Positions 54,002-63,831 of a DNA stretch of 64,000 bases are shown piece by piece. The position numbers were made by a program, and so were the translations under genes. The first letter of the stretch is position 1, and the number at the start of each line of letters is the position of its first letter. This DNA is from Orobanche coerulescens (lineage: Eukaryota; Streptophyta; Magnoliopsida; Lamiales; Orobanchaceae): the NCBI GenBank assembly GCA_033398695.1, contig CM065804.1, positions 33,969,001-34,033,000 of the forward strand. The letters run 5' to 3'. The notes under the pieces are model-generated. The model ran no database searches and was not told the origin of the DNA. It saw only the letters and a list, made by a program, of their open reading frames with translations.

Positions 54002-56331
54002 TGTAACACCCCAAACTAGGCGGATATTACGGTCCGTAGATCCCAACCCAGGACCCACCGTGCAAATGAAAATGAATAAATTACAGGATAAATGTAGTAC
54101 CGAACCACATTACAACAATAATTACTCCGATGAGGAGTTTAGTTACAACACACCAGACAATACCGAATACTAGTGTATTTTATATGAAGATAAAATACAC
54201 CACCTTTGAATGAAACGGAGTATCAAATGAAAGTCTGCGGCGGAAAAATAAGGACAATAACATGAATAATCTGAAGATCGGGGCCCCCTACTAGTATCAC
54301 TAGGACTCCTCGACATCAACATGCTATTCCGTGCGTTTGCCTTGCCATGACACGAAAAACAAAATCCCGATCGAGTCGATTAAACAGAACAACAATCCTC
54401 AAGGGTTGAAAAATACACAATCATGATTTAACTGAAGTTATGAAATATCCTTAGTTATGAATTACGCTGAAGAGGGGTATCATAGTACGCCCGTAGTGTT
54501 CTGTGCAAGTGTACAAGACGAATGACCGGACACACCCGTCCTTGTACCTAATTAGTCTCATGGAGGTAATCTGTTACCGTGTGCACAGTCCAATGTATCA
54601 CTCCCAATACATGGCCATAACGTGCCCGACTAAAAATTCCACACATCCGCACCCGGCCACGCAATATGAACCCATAAGGTCATATGAACGAGAATGACCA
54701 TAATGAATATCAAGGAATAATAATAATCTGACAACGTCAAGAATGACTTACCGAGATGAAAGTAATAATGAAGTGATTGATAGATTCAATGGAATGATTG
54801 GAACCGTCGTTCCTTATGACTGAAGTGATTAATTGACAATAACAAGTTTTAATACGGTTAATACAATAATGAATGAGTTATGATTATGAATGATCAACAA
54901 CAAAAGGTATGAATATCCTTTTAACCGAGTAAGAATTAACTTACACAATACCGGTGATAATTATCCTTCCACGAACAACGTCCTAATTGAGATATCGGTC
55001 GCTCGAACAACCTTGAATTATACAATATCCAACAACCCGTTCAATATACGAATCAAACACGACTATAACGAACTCAAAACGTCGATACGATTAAACTAAA
55101 TCCATTGAGGCATTAAATCAAACACGTTGCGGCCAAACTCCGATTGTTTACAATCAAATCTCAATATACCAATATCAAATCCCCCAAGAAGTGTTTCAAA
55201 CCAACAAAACATCTTCAATATAATTAATAATCCAAGACGAATATCCGAAAACGTGATTACAACGACAATTAATCGAAAACCCCCAATTTCAACTCGATAT
55301 TCAAAGTGTTCTTGAATAATCCCTCAATAATCCAATGAATCCTTATACAAACTCATAATCATATACATATCCCTTCATATAACATATTTATAACGTCCAA
55401 AACATCATATCTCAACACAAAATCGAAGTCCAAGGTGTTGAAGGAATTACCTCTTGAAGATCCAACCACTTCGATCTGAAGAAAACGTGTAAAATCGACT
55501 ATCCAAGCTTCCCAAATGATTGAAGGTGATGAAAAATACACACTCAAATGATAATTGATGAAGAAATCTCTCCCTCAAGCTATTCTCTCTCGGTTGCAGG
55601 TGAAGAAGTGGGAAAGAAATGGAAGAAATGAGCTGAAATGCTCAAAAAATGAATTTATAGGGGTTGACTCGGCTGACAGACTCGACCGTGTCCTTTGACA
55701 CGGTCGCGCGCACTGCCGGCAGGACTCGACCGTGTCTGCCCGACACGGTCGCGGCGCGGAGGGCCTTCCGATAGTGACCCGTCAAGCGGCGACTTCGGCA
55801 TGACTCGGCCGTGTCACGGAACACGGTCGGGCGTGTCGGCGATCGGTCTGGCTTATCGGAAGAGTTCGACTCGGCCGTGCTGCACGACACGGTCGGGTCT
55901 GTGGCGAAACCGGCATTTCCGTGCGAGTACGGCACGGGCGTGTCGGACGACACGGCCGAGTTGATCGGCGATGATCGCCAATAACTGAAAAAATGAGCGG
56001 GTGAGCTAAAACTACCATAACTCTCTCGTCCGGACTCCGATTGACTCACCGTTTGAACCATTGGAAAGCTAACTCGATGCTCTATAATATTGCAAAGATT
56101 TAGAATTTTTGGAGTTACCAAAAATTAATGGTGATCTAACAAAGTCGAACTCATATGAAGAAAGTTGAAACAATGAACAATAACGATACACAACTCGAAG
56201 TTTTTCCGAACGGTGAACACGGTGAATGAACATTATTGATGAATGATTATAATTGAGTGAAAATCCACTGAGTGACAATCACTGAATGAAATTACTGAAT
56301 GATAATGACTGAATTACAACCGGGTATTACA
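54002..56331 (-). repeat. E 5' LTR (2.33 kb)
   Basis: Partner of 46889-49242. It is almost identical in AT-rich parts but carries many one- to three-base losses and CAG-to-CGA changes in GC-rich parts, for example at 54362-54385, 55835-55846 and 55967-55977. The TATA is at about 55650-55660. Confidence 0.93.
55678..55965 (-). repeat. E 5' LTR palindrome cluster
   Basis: Same word pair as 48563-48875, eroded: some arms are shortened but CGACCGTGTC/GACACGGTCG pairs remain. Confidence 0.88.
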
Positions 56332-56336
56332 AAGGA

Positions 56337-57903
56337 CTCATAACGTGAAGTTGTCAAGTTATTTGGGAAAACTTGCTCCAGAACATATTTTCATTTTACA
56401 TCCTACATGGAGACTTGTACCAGATCATGATAAAGAGATGATTTGGCTGGATGTTTTGGTAATTTTCTATTCCTCGAATATTTCAGTTACAATTGAAATA
56501 ATTTGTTTCGTATCCAATCATTCTCTGTTTCTATATTTTTATTAAATGTAGTACAACTTCGATATCGCGAATGAAAAATAAAGAAAGGAAAAGATTCTAC
56601 AGTCGGTGGGCGTAAAATGGAGACAATTTAATTCATACTTGTCTAGGGCATGGGTGTTCGGAGATTACAAGAACATGGATCCTTGTTTGAAGTATAATAT
56701 CTCCTCGGATGACTGGGATGAATTTAAAAAAAAGTCGATTAGACCCAAACTGGGAGGTAAGTAATTAAATCTTATCCGAGTCAACAATCTTGTTCATGCC
56801 ACAAATAATATCCAACGTATTGTTCATGAAGTAATATAACTCAGTGTTGTTCATGCTGTAAATAATATATTTGTGCTTTATAATTATTACAGATAAAGAG
56901 AAGTAAGGCACAAGAAATTCAAAAAAATGAACAATTGCCCTCACACTATGTCTCGTGGTGGTTATGACCTGGTGGATGAGAAGATCATGGCCGAGAAATT
57001 GAAGAAACGACAAGAAGAAGCATCACAATCTGGTTTTGATGTGTTGATCCTTCTTCTCCTCCTACTCGACACCAGAGATGGAAGCGAGGCCGCATAAGAA
57101 AATCAGGTGAGATGATTACTGTTGCGGCACATGAGATTGCAAAGAGGATTGTAAGTTTTCAAATATGCTTAGTTTAATATTCGTAGTGATATACAAATTA
57201 GTAGCAAGTTATGTTGCTTTTTTCCTCTTTAGTGTCCAGCATAAAACAGTAATGCTATTGTTGTTTTAATGTTGGTGTAGGATGATTTGGAGGAGGAGTG
57301 TTCACAAGGTTCATTTGTTCCCCATGGACGTGATGACATTCTTAGTAATGCAATTGGGCGACAAGAGCACCCAGGTTGTGTTCGTGGCGTTGGATCTGGT
57401 ATAGGGATTCGAGAATATTTTGGATCACGTTCATGTGGGTCGACCAGATCCCAGTCAATCAGTCCTGAGCTTTTGCAAAGCCTCACGCAGAAGATCACGA
57501 TGGAGGTTACACAAAATTTGATGAAGCAATTCGGTCCGGCGTTGGCATCCCTAGGAGCATATTCACAACCACCTCCAGTTACACCTCTTGGACATGTTAG
57601 CACGAAAGGGAGTTGTGCTGCTGCTACTGATCGCTCTTTAGGAGAGACTCACACTGGTACCATTGGCTAGTGTGGTTTATATATTGATGGTCAACCTCTA
57701 CGCTTAGTGTCCCTAGGGAGAGTTCTCGAGGGCGGTTCAACCATACATGGTGTGCCCTTGTCTGACGATTTGATTAGGGTGACAGTTGAGGATGTTCGAG
57801 ATGCTGATGCTCAGGTCCCTATTCCCGAAGTTAGCATAGTGGGAGAGGCCCTAAGTGGTTTTATTGCATGCCGAAACGTCTTGTCAAGGCTATATCTAGC
57901 GAG
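56337..57903 (+). pseudogene. CACTA gene, middle exons (Ptta/En/Spm transposon protein)
   Basis: Four exon-like blocks have plausible splice sites: 56337-56458 (LSSYLGKLAPEH, donor GTAATT), 56552-56756 (acceptor ATGTAG, KYNISSDDWDEF, donor GTAAGT), 56893-57150 (acceptor ATTACAG, SRGGYDLVDEKIM, KLKKRQEEASQSG, donor GTAAGT) and 57281-57903 (acceptor GTGTAG, CSQGSFVPHGRDDIL, AIGRQEHPGCVRG, STKGSCA). All are recognisable blocks of the plant Transposase_24-type protein. In-frame stops include TAA in the second block and TAG at 57668-57670, directly before CGLYIDGQP. The GRVLEGGSTIHGVPL and DVRDADAQVPIPE blocks follow. The gene is decayed but the exon structure is still readable. Confidence 0.78.
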
Positions 57904-57981
57904 GTGCTATTTTTTTCAGTAAAAGGTTATTATAATAAATGTGTGAATTAAAGATTGATTGTTGACATGTTTATTTTTTAG

Positions 57982-59205
57982 GATATTGAGCGACAAAATA
58001 AGTGGGTTAATAAAGTTGAGGGATCAGCGCTTAGATAACCTGATTGTTGAGTGGCTTAAGGTTGCTGCATCCATTTATGGTAACCCTATACAAGTGGCGT
58101 GGGATTCGAGTCTCTTTGGTGTTGAGCATGATGTTCCATTATACCTTTCCCACAACGACATTTTGGAGATATTTCACGGCAATTTGTGGCTGAGCATATC
58201 GATTATACAGTTTTCGATCTTGTAAGTTCTAAACTTTTAAGTTTTATTAGGTAATTCATTACTTTTACAATTTATGATAGTAATATTATTTAAGTGAAAT
58301 TTATTTGAACACATTAGGTTGCTACATAAGTTAAGTATGGATATGGGGAATGATGATGTGTATGGATTTCTTGAGCCCCAATCTATACAATATATGAGGA
58401 ACAAAGAAAATAAAGTCACCAAGTATATTCCGAAACATATGCGGGAATCAAACAAAAAGATTTACTTAGGATCTTATCATCATGGGTAAGTACAGTCACC
58501 ACATAATCAATTTAATTATAGTAAAAAGTTTATGTATTTCATTTGTAAAAATATTTTATTGTAATCTAGGAATCATTGGTAGCTCTTAATAATTATTCAT
58601 AACGAAGCGTTGGCTGTGTGGCTTTGTTCACTACATGCTAGGTCAGACGCCGCTATGAAAGCCATATTACATAGGTAAGTTAGTTTAATTTGTTTGTATT
58701 TGTAAATTACTTAATGAGAATTGTCATCAAAACCAGTGTCGTGACCCTTTTAAAATATTTGGTGGTATACACAACAACAAATCGAAGCATAACCTTATTT
58801 GGCTTTATCCAAAAGTAAGTTATTTTAGATTCAATTTAAATAATTTAAATAGTTTTACATGATCTAAAACCTTATTTGGCATAACCTTAATTTTTTTAAA
58901 ATTTAACTTTAGATTTATTTTTGTAGTGTAATAAACAAGTCGGATCTTGAGAATGCGGATATTACGTTATGTATTGGATGTTAACTATTATTCGAGTGAG
59001 TGTCAAGAACAGTTGGCAAGAGGTAATTTTTTTTTAAATAGCCACAACTATTATAATCCTTATTTGATTATTCTACTATTCTTCATTATTTTTTTATTGT
59101 ATGTTCTAGATATTTAATGACACTAGTGCACTTCCTGGAACGAGCATTGAAGAGATCCGTACTCAGTGGGCCAGACATTTTTTGGAATATAACAGATGAG
59201 TATGT
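57982..59205 (+). pseudogene. CACTA gene, C-terminal Ulp1-like cysteine protease domain
   Basis: Exon-like blocks are: 57982-58221 (KISGLIKLRDQRLDNLIVEW, PLYLSHNDILEI), 58318-58485 (DVYGFLEPQSIQ, KKIYLGSYHHG, donor GTAAGT), 58570-58675 (NHW, then TAG, then AVWLCSLHAR), about 58740-58815 and 58927-59022 (ECGYYVMYWML), 59110-59199 (EEIRTQWARHFLEYNR, then TGA). Ulp1/C48 peptidases cleave SUMO-type conjugates using a His-Asp-Cys triad. The His of the HWQ motif and the Cys of ECGYYVM are present, but HWQ reads HW-TAG and a TGA precedes ECGYYVM, so no active product is possible. Ulp1 domains fused to such CACTA proteins are common in plants. Confidence 0.75.
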
Positions 59206-59999
59206 ACTTTTTAGTTGTTGTTGGAGATGATATGGTGATACGACTTTAGAATACTTGTAACACCCCCAATCCGCTCAGGGATATTACACGCCGTAGAACC
59301 TTTCCTCAAGGTTCTACCAGGTTGGTAACAAAACCGAAAAACTCAACAACGCCTTTAAGGCTAAAATGACTCAGTAGACCGATTTGGTCTTTCAATAAAT
59401 ACATACAACTCAATTACAATACATGCCCACGCAGGGGTCGAATACAGCACACTCCCATACAACGGGGAAAGAATACTGCAGCGGAAATACAATACAACTA
59501 AACCAACATGACATCAAACGGGTCCTCGTGTGATTAGTATCGTTCATATTTCATCATCCTTCATGCCGACCCTATGCTATGTTCCAAAACCTGAATGCAA
59601 AAATAGACATTCACCCCCCGAATACTCGGGGGTTAGCAAAACTCCACTGTTTTGCTAGTGCAAGTACAAGTGAAAAAATACGAGTCATACAATTCACATT
59701 CTACGAATAACAATAACCAGAAATCCTCAAAAATCCAAACGTGACGAAAAGTACTTCCCGAGGCAGGAGTTTGGTAAAACATTCTAAAACCGAAAGGTCA
59801 CAAATCAAGGGAAAACAATTTATAAAACCGTTTAAATGCCATCGAGAGTTTTGATAGAAAACAACTTAGGATTATCAAATCCTAATCTTTCCAAAAATCA
59901 ACAGGGTCACAGCCCAAATGTTTTGTTTTCGCAAATAGAAAACCGACAACAATTCACAGGGCCAGAGCCCAACATCACGTGTCCTCGATGGACATAAAA

Positions 60000-60200
60000 A
60001 TCAACAAAACATAATCGCGCACGCGCATCGCCTAGGACCGGGACGAAGCCACAAATCCCACTCGAGGCCTCGAAGGACCCTCCTGAGCTGGCTAGCGAAA
60101 CAAATCACACACATGCATCGCCTTGGGAACAGGGTAATACCATTGATCCCGCCCGAGGCCTCGAAGGACCCTCCCGAGCTGGCTAGCTAAACTAATCACA
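60000..60200. repeat. F imperfect 105-bp tandem duplication
   Basis: Two units share GAGGCCTCGAAGGACCCTCC and GAGCTGGCTAGC, starting near 60015 and 60115. Confidence 0.75.
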
Positions 60201-60206
60201 ACATCT

Positions 60207-60424
60207 CACGGTTGGATCAATCACTTGTTGCATCCTGGCCACATGATCGCATGCCATGTGCCACCGTAGATTAACTTTGGCGCTCACGGTTGGATCAATC
60301 ACTTGTTGCATCCTGGCCACATGATCACATGCCATGTGCCACCGTAGTTTTTCTTAGGCTCTCACGGTTGGATCAATCGCTTGTTGCATCCTGGCCACAT
60401 GATCACATGCCATGTGCCACCGTA
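60207..60424. repeat. F 78-bp tandem repeat (3 units)
   Basis: Three copies of CTCACGGTTGGATCAATCAC ... CATGCCATGTGCCACCGTAG start near 60206, 60284 and 60361. Confidence 0.92.
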
Positions 60425-61379
60425 GGCCCCGCCCACATCCACACAATCACATATATAGCACCATACAACAAAGATATCCAAATAATTCACTCAGAGGCAT
60501 CAAACACTTAGCAAAACACCACGTCAAACCACGCTGCACCGAAATAAAACCATATACGAACACACGCAATATCAAGTGCAACATCAACACCAAACATATC
60601 CATAGAATTCACATAGTCATTCACAAACCACACCATTCACAAAACACACGCGTTTTGAAAGCAAACCTTTAACAAGGCTAAACTGAATCTTTTGAAAGTT
60701 CAATTCAAACGACCAAACAACCACAATTAGACGATCACTAATTATCGTATCCGTAAAACAAGAATAGTATGGACAAGGTACTTGCCTCTAAATCGGCGCA
60801 CAAGTATTCCGACGAACACGGCTCAACCGGAAAGCTTCGGAACGCCCGATGCTAACGAAAAGAAAGACGACAACGAACTGAAGGGTTCAACACGGTTTCT
60901 TCACAAGAAACATGACCCTAACATCATAAAATTAATAAATCAACGATCATACGATGAAGAATAATCGTAGAACGCCCGAAAACCCCCTTATGACATTCTA
61001 CGAGACACCTTCAAGGCGTCGATCAAGAACTCGACCAAAACAACGAATCGATACGATCCAACCATGGAATAACAAGAGAAATGATATAATACATCTAAAT
61101 AATCATCAATCCATCATAATACCAAGTTAAATCGGATTAAACGGACGAAAACAACCAAAACACCCAAATTCCCCAAAACTAGATTTCTAGGAAATCTGAC
61201 CTGATTCGGTAGATCGGAGGGTGTTATAGGATGGATGATTGATGATATGAACTCCAAAACTTCATGGATTGATTGTCCAACAACATCTCTCCATGATTGA
61301 TCAAGCTCCAGCTGCGGAAGGGAAGAAAACGAGTGAGAAACTGGGAGAAAAAAACGCCTGCTGGCCTTAAATTGACTGC

Positions 61380-61490
61380 ACAGTGTGCCGCGGCCCAGCC
61401 GAAGTGTGCTGCGGCACAGGGCCAAATCTACCGGTAGTGACTCGGCAGTGTGCCGCGGCCCTGCCGGCATGTGCCGCGGCACAAGGTACA
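61380..61490 (-). repeat. F palindrome cluster (GTGCCGCGGCAC)
   Basis: Four words, GTGTGCCGCGGCCC, GTGTGCTGCGGCAC, GTGTGCCGCGGCCC and GTGCCGCGGCAC (the last a perfect 12-bp palindrome), occur in 110 bp. The same word family is seen in fragment G. No strong TATA is seen next to it. Confidence 0.85.
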
Positions 61491-61861
61491 GAGTGCTCGG
61501 CCAAAAACTGGAAATGAGAGTGACTTAGCTATTTCGACCATAACTCCCTCGTCCGGACTCCGATTGACTCACCGTTTGAACCATTGGAAAGCTAACTCGA
61601 TGCTTTATAATATTGCAAAGATTCAGAATTTTTGGAGTTTCCAAAAATTAATGGTGATCTAACAAAGTCGAACTCATACGTGGAAAAGTCGCTAAAGAAC
61701 ACGGAACTCAACAAAACGACACCGAAACGAACTCGGATGTCAAAAAGTGCAGAATAAAATATTCCCAGAATGACCAAACGGTCATGAGCGAGTCATCAAA
61801 ATGGACTCTGGCCGAAAAAAGAAATTTAACGAAAATCGAAAATTGCGGATATTACAATACT

Positions 61862-62331
61862 TGTGCAATATATGTGCTTTTATTGGAATTTTGAATCATT
61901 ATTAGAATATATGTGCTTTTATGGATTTTATGCCCTCCACAAGAGTCGAATCTCGAATCTTTCGGTTAAGTAGAGATCCAGTGCAATTCCTTGTACTACT
62001 ATTATACTGACCTGCAACGAACACCTACTTAACCTAGAGGTACGGGGTTCGAGTCTTGGGAAGGACATACAAACTTGAAACCGCCACCTAACAAAAGGTG
62101 TGTGTTAGGTAAAGGGACCACTAGTTACAAGAGAAAAAGGGGAAAAAAAATAAAGCTGGTAAAGAAAATTTGGGGGCTATTTTGTATTATTTAGAAAAGT
62201 TTGGGGGATGTAATTACAAAAAAAATTTTCAAGGGAAAAATATAGTTTTTCTTGATCTAAAGGGACCACTGCTCAGTTTTTTTTTGGTGTTCGTATGATA
62301 TGTTTCTCGATCTAATATTGTGATTTTACAG
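61862..62331. other. CACTA internal spacer with weak SINE-like box
   Basis: Mostly AT-rich. ACGGGGTTCGAGTCTTGGGA (62041-62060) contains a B-box-like GGTTCGAGTC of tRNA-derived SINEs, but no matching A box is evident. GGGACCACTAGTTAC (62116) and GGGACCACTGCTCAG (62260) may mark the ends of a small inserted element. Confidence 0.3.
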
Positions 62332-62886
62332 TTTTTTGCCGAAGCAGGATTTCCATGTCCGAGTAGGAGAAATCCTTCAGATCATTGCCTGCGCTGCATT
62401 AACTCGGATTTTGACGTCGTGACAGCCACACTAAAAGGCTCACAAAGACTTGGTGTATGAATCCAATATTTACTGTTTCCATTTATTGTCATTTTCTTGC
62501 TTTGAGTTAGCTGCTTGAAGCTTTTATCTATAGTAATAATACTATCTTGTTGGCTCAAAACATTGTGTGATGATTTTATTATGAAGTATCACCTCCGTGC
62601 AATATCTCAATTGTTAGCCGGTTAGAAAGATTTAAAAAGCTTATCACTTGCATAGCCGGTATTGCATTTAAACGAAAATCTTGTTCTGCCTTTTAATGAC
62701 AGGAAACTGGAAAAACGCCTGATGGAGATTAATAAAACGAAGGTCTTGGGATTAATAAAATCATGAATTTCAGCAAGGGATGGAGATGGAATCAATCAAA
62801 GGAAGCCAAGCTTGGTGGTGGAAGCAACTTTCGACTTTGACACAGAGATCATTCTTGAACATGTCTCGGGATGTCGGATATTACTT
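62332..62886 (+). pseudogene. ABCG (white-brown complex) transporter gene fragment
   Basis: The best exon, 62332-62452, has canonical borders (TTTTACAG before, GTGTATG after) and reads [18 protein letters not shown] then FLRC-type [10 protein letters not shown] and TATLKGSQR. This is a highly recognisable block of plant half-size ABCG transporters of the ABCG11/12/15 group, which export cuticular lipids at the plasma membrane. A later block, 62774 to about 62886 after AATTTCAG, reads [21 protein letters not shown], the start of the ABC2 membrane domain. The short block between them (about 62701-62742) has a stop. No ATP-binding Walker motifs are in the window. It lies inside the CACTA boundary, so it is probably a captured (transduplicated) fragment. 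Confidence 0.8.
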
Positions 62887-63049
62887 CTTTTTAGGACGTC
62901 TTTTAGGAATATGTTGTTTTAATAGCTGATTACTCTCCGTTTGGACGTCCTTTAAGGAATGTGCTGTTTTAGCAGGATATAAGTTGTTTTGCTTTTAACA
63001 GGAATTTGATATTACAGGTTGGAATAGGTAAAAACAGCTGAAATAATAA
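62887..63049. other. Spacer before CACTA subterminal repeats
   Basis: Two copies of a GGACGTC-TTTAGGAAT-GTTGTTTT-like segment (62894-62925 and 62941-62972) form a short direct repeat. Nothing else is seen. Confidence 0.4.
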
Positions 63050-63430
63050 AAAAAAATGATTTTACATTGGTTGTTTGAAACTGATGTAGAAAAATAAAAG
63101 GTATATATTTTACATCAGTTTGACTAAAACCATTGTAAAAAAGATGCAAATTTTACATCGGTTTAGGCCATAACCGATGTAAAAATGTCACATTCTACAT
63201 CGGTTTTCTTCCGAACCGATATAAAATGTGCACATTTTACATCAGTTACCTAGAACCGATGTAAAATATGCGAATTCTGCACTTTTTACATCGGTTCAAG
63301 GAGAACCGATGTAAAATGTTGCACATTTTACATTGGTTTTTAAACCGATGTAGATTTAACATCTATTTTACGACGGTACATTTTACATTGGTTCTATAAT
63401 CGATGTAAAATGTACAAAATAACCGTAGTA
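63050..63430. repeat. CACTA subterminal hairpin repeats
   Basis: About six inverted units of the form TTTTACATCGGTT, short loop, AACCGATGTAAAA, with ACATTGGTT and ACATCAGTT variants. Such subterminal arrays are the usual transposase-binding region of CACTA elements. Confidence 0.88.
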
Positions 63431-63451
63431 AAATGTATTTTTGTAGTAGTG
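63431..63451 (-). repeat. CACTA right terminal inverted repeat
   Basis: On the minus strand it starts CACTACTACAAAAATACATT, the typical CACTA terminus. The next three bases, AGG (63452-63454), would be the 3-bp target duplicate; the left partner is not found. Confidence 0.88.
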
Positions 63452-63831
63452 AGGGTTCCGATTTCTCATTTCTTTCGTTGTTGTGCGGTGATAGTGCATG
63501 TCTATTCTACTTCGCTGATGGTGGCGTGATTAATATATCAGTGCATCGAGGTGTTATTTTATCCTGGGAGGCAGCCGCTACACAGTGGTGAGGGTTGAAT
63601 TGGTTTAAGGAGACAAATCTTCTTGACTCAACATCAATATACACCAATCCTTAGATTTTTGTAAAATTCGTTATTGTTATGCTTGTTTTGTAGGGTTATA
63701 TTTTAAATAATGTTTTGCTTTTGTTTATTCAAGTGAAGTTATCCAACATAATTGCTAGCACTAGCACTTCCTGTTTAAACGATCCAACCCACTGACAGAC
63801 AACCCTTTTAACATCTTTAATCGTTAATTGT
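63452..63831 (+). other. Flanking sequence right of CACTA, short coding-like stretch
   Basis: From about 63486 to TGA at 63589 the + strand frame reads CLFYFADGGVINISV then HRGVILSWEAAA, which has coding character but no family I can name. The remainder to 63831 is AT-rich and unassigned. Confidence 0.3.

Larger units (their letters stand above)
46889..56331 (-). mobile_element. E: Ty3-gypsy chromovirus (Tekay/Del-like), minus strand, 9.4 kb
   Basis: LTRs at 46889-49242 and 54002-56331 both start TGTAACACCCCAAACTAGG and end GTATTACA. The perfect 5-bp duplicate AAGGA flanks the element (46884-46888, 56332-56336). Gene order on the minus strand is gag zinc knuckle, protease, RT, RNase H, integrase, then a C-terminal chromodomain-like segment, as in Tekay/Del chromoviruses. 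It has PBS and PPT. Multiple frameshifts and stops inactivate it. It interrupts an exon of the CACTA gene. Confidence 0.94.
59256..61856 (-). mobile_element. F: solo LTR (2.6 kb), gypsy type
   Basis: It starts TGTAACACCCCCAATCCGC, ends TTGCGGATATTACA and is flanked by perfect 5-bp duplicates ATACT (59251-59255, 61857-61861). There is no internal region, PBS or PPT, so it is a solo LTR left by LTR-LTR recombination. The start (ATTACACGCCGTAGAACC), the hairpin CCCCCCGAATACTCGGGG (59614-59631) and the end are shared with C. The palindrome cluster is 61380-61490. Orientation is minus by analogy with C and by the end sequence. Confidence 0.93.
8713..63451 (+). mobile_element. CACTA (En/Spm-like) transposon; left end not located, host of A, E and F
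   Basis: The right terminus is clear: read on the minus strand, 63451 backwards is CACTACTACAAAAATAC, a classic CACTA terminal inverted repeat. It is preceded by 0.4 kb of subterminal ACATCGGTT/AACCGATGT hairpin repeats. Inside lies a Ptta/En/Spm-type gene with an Ulp1 domain (46707-59199). The matching left CACTA terminus was not found anywhere in the window; it may be further left, beyond S1/G, or deleted. The start coordinate given is therefore nominal. Removing A, E and F leaves roughly 5-6 kb. The fragment of an ABCG gene lies between the transposon gene and the terminus. Confidence 0.6.

Noticed and set aside
62030..62065. tRNA-derived SINE
   Set aside because: Only a B-box-like string is present; no A box, poly-A or target duplicate could be found.
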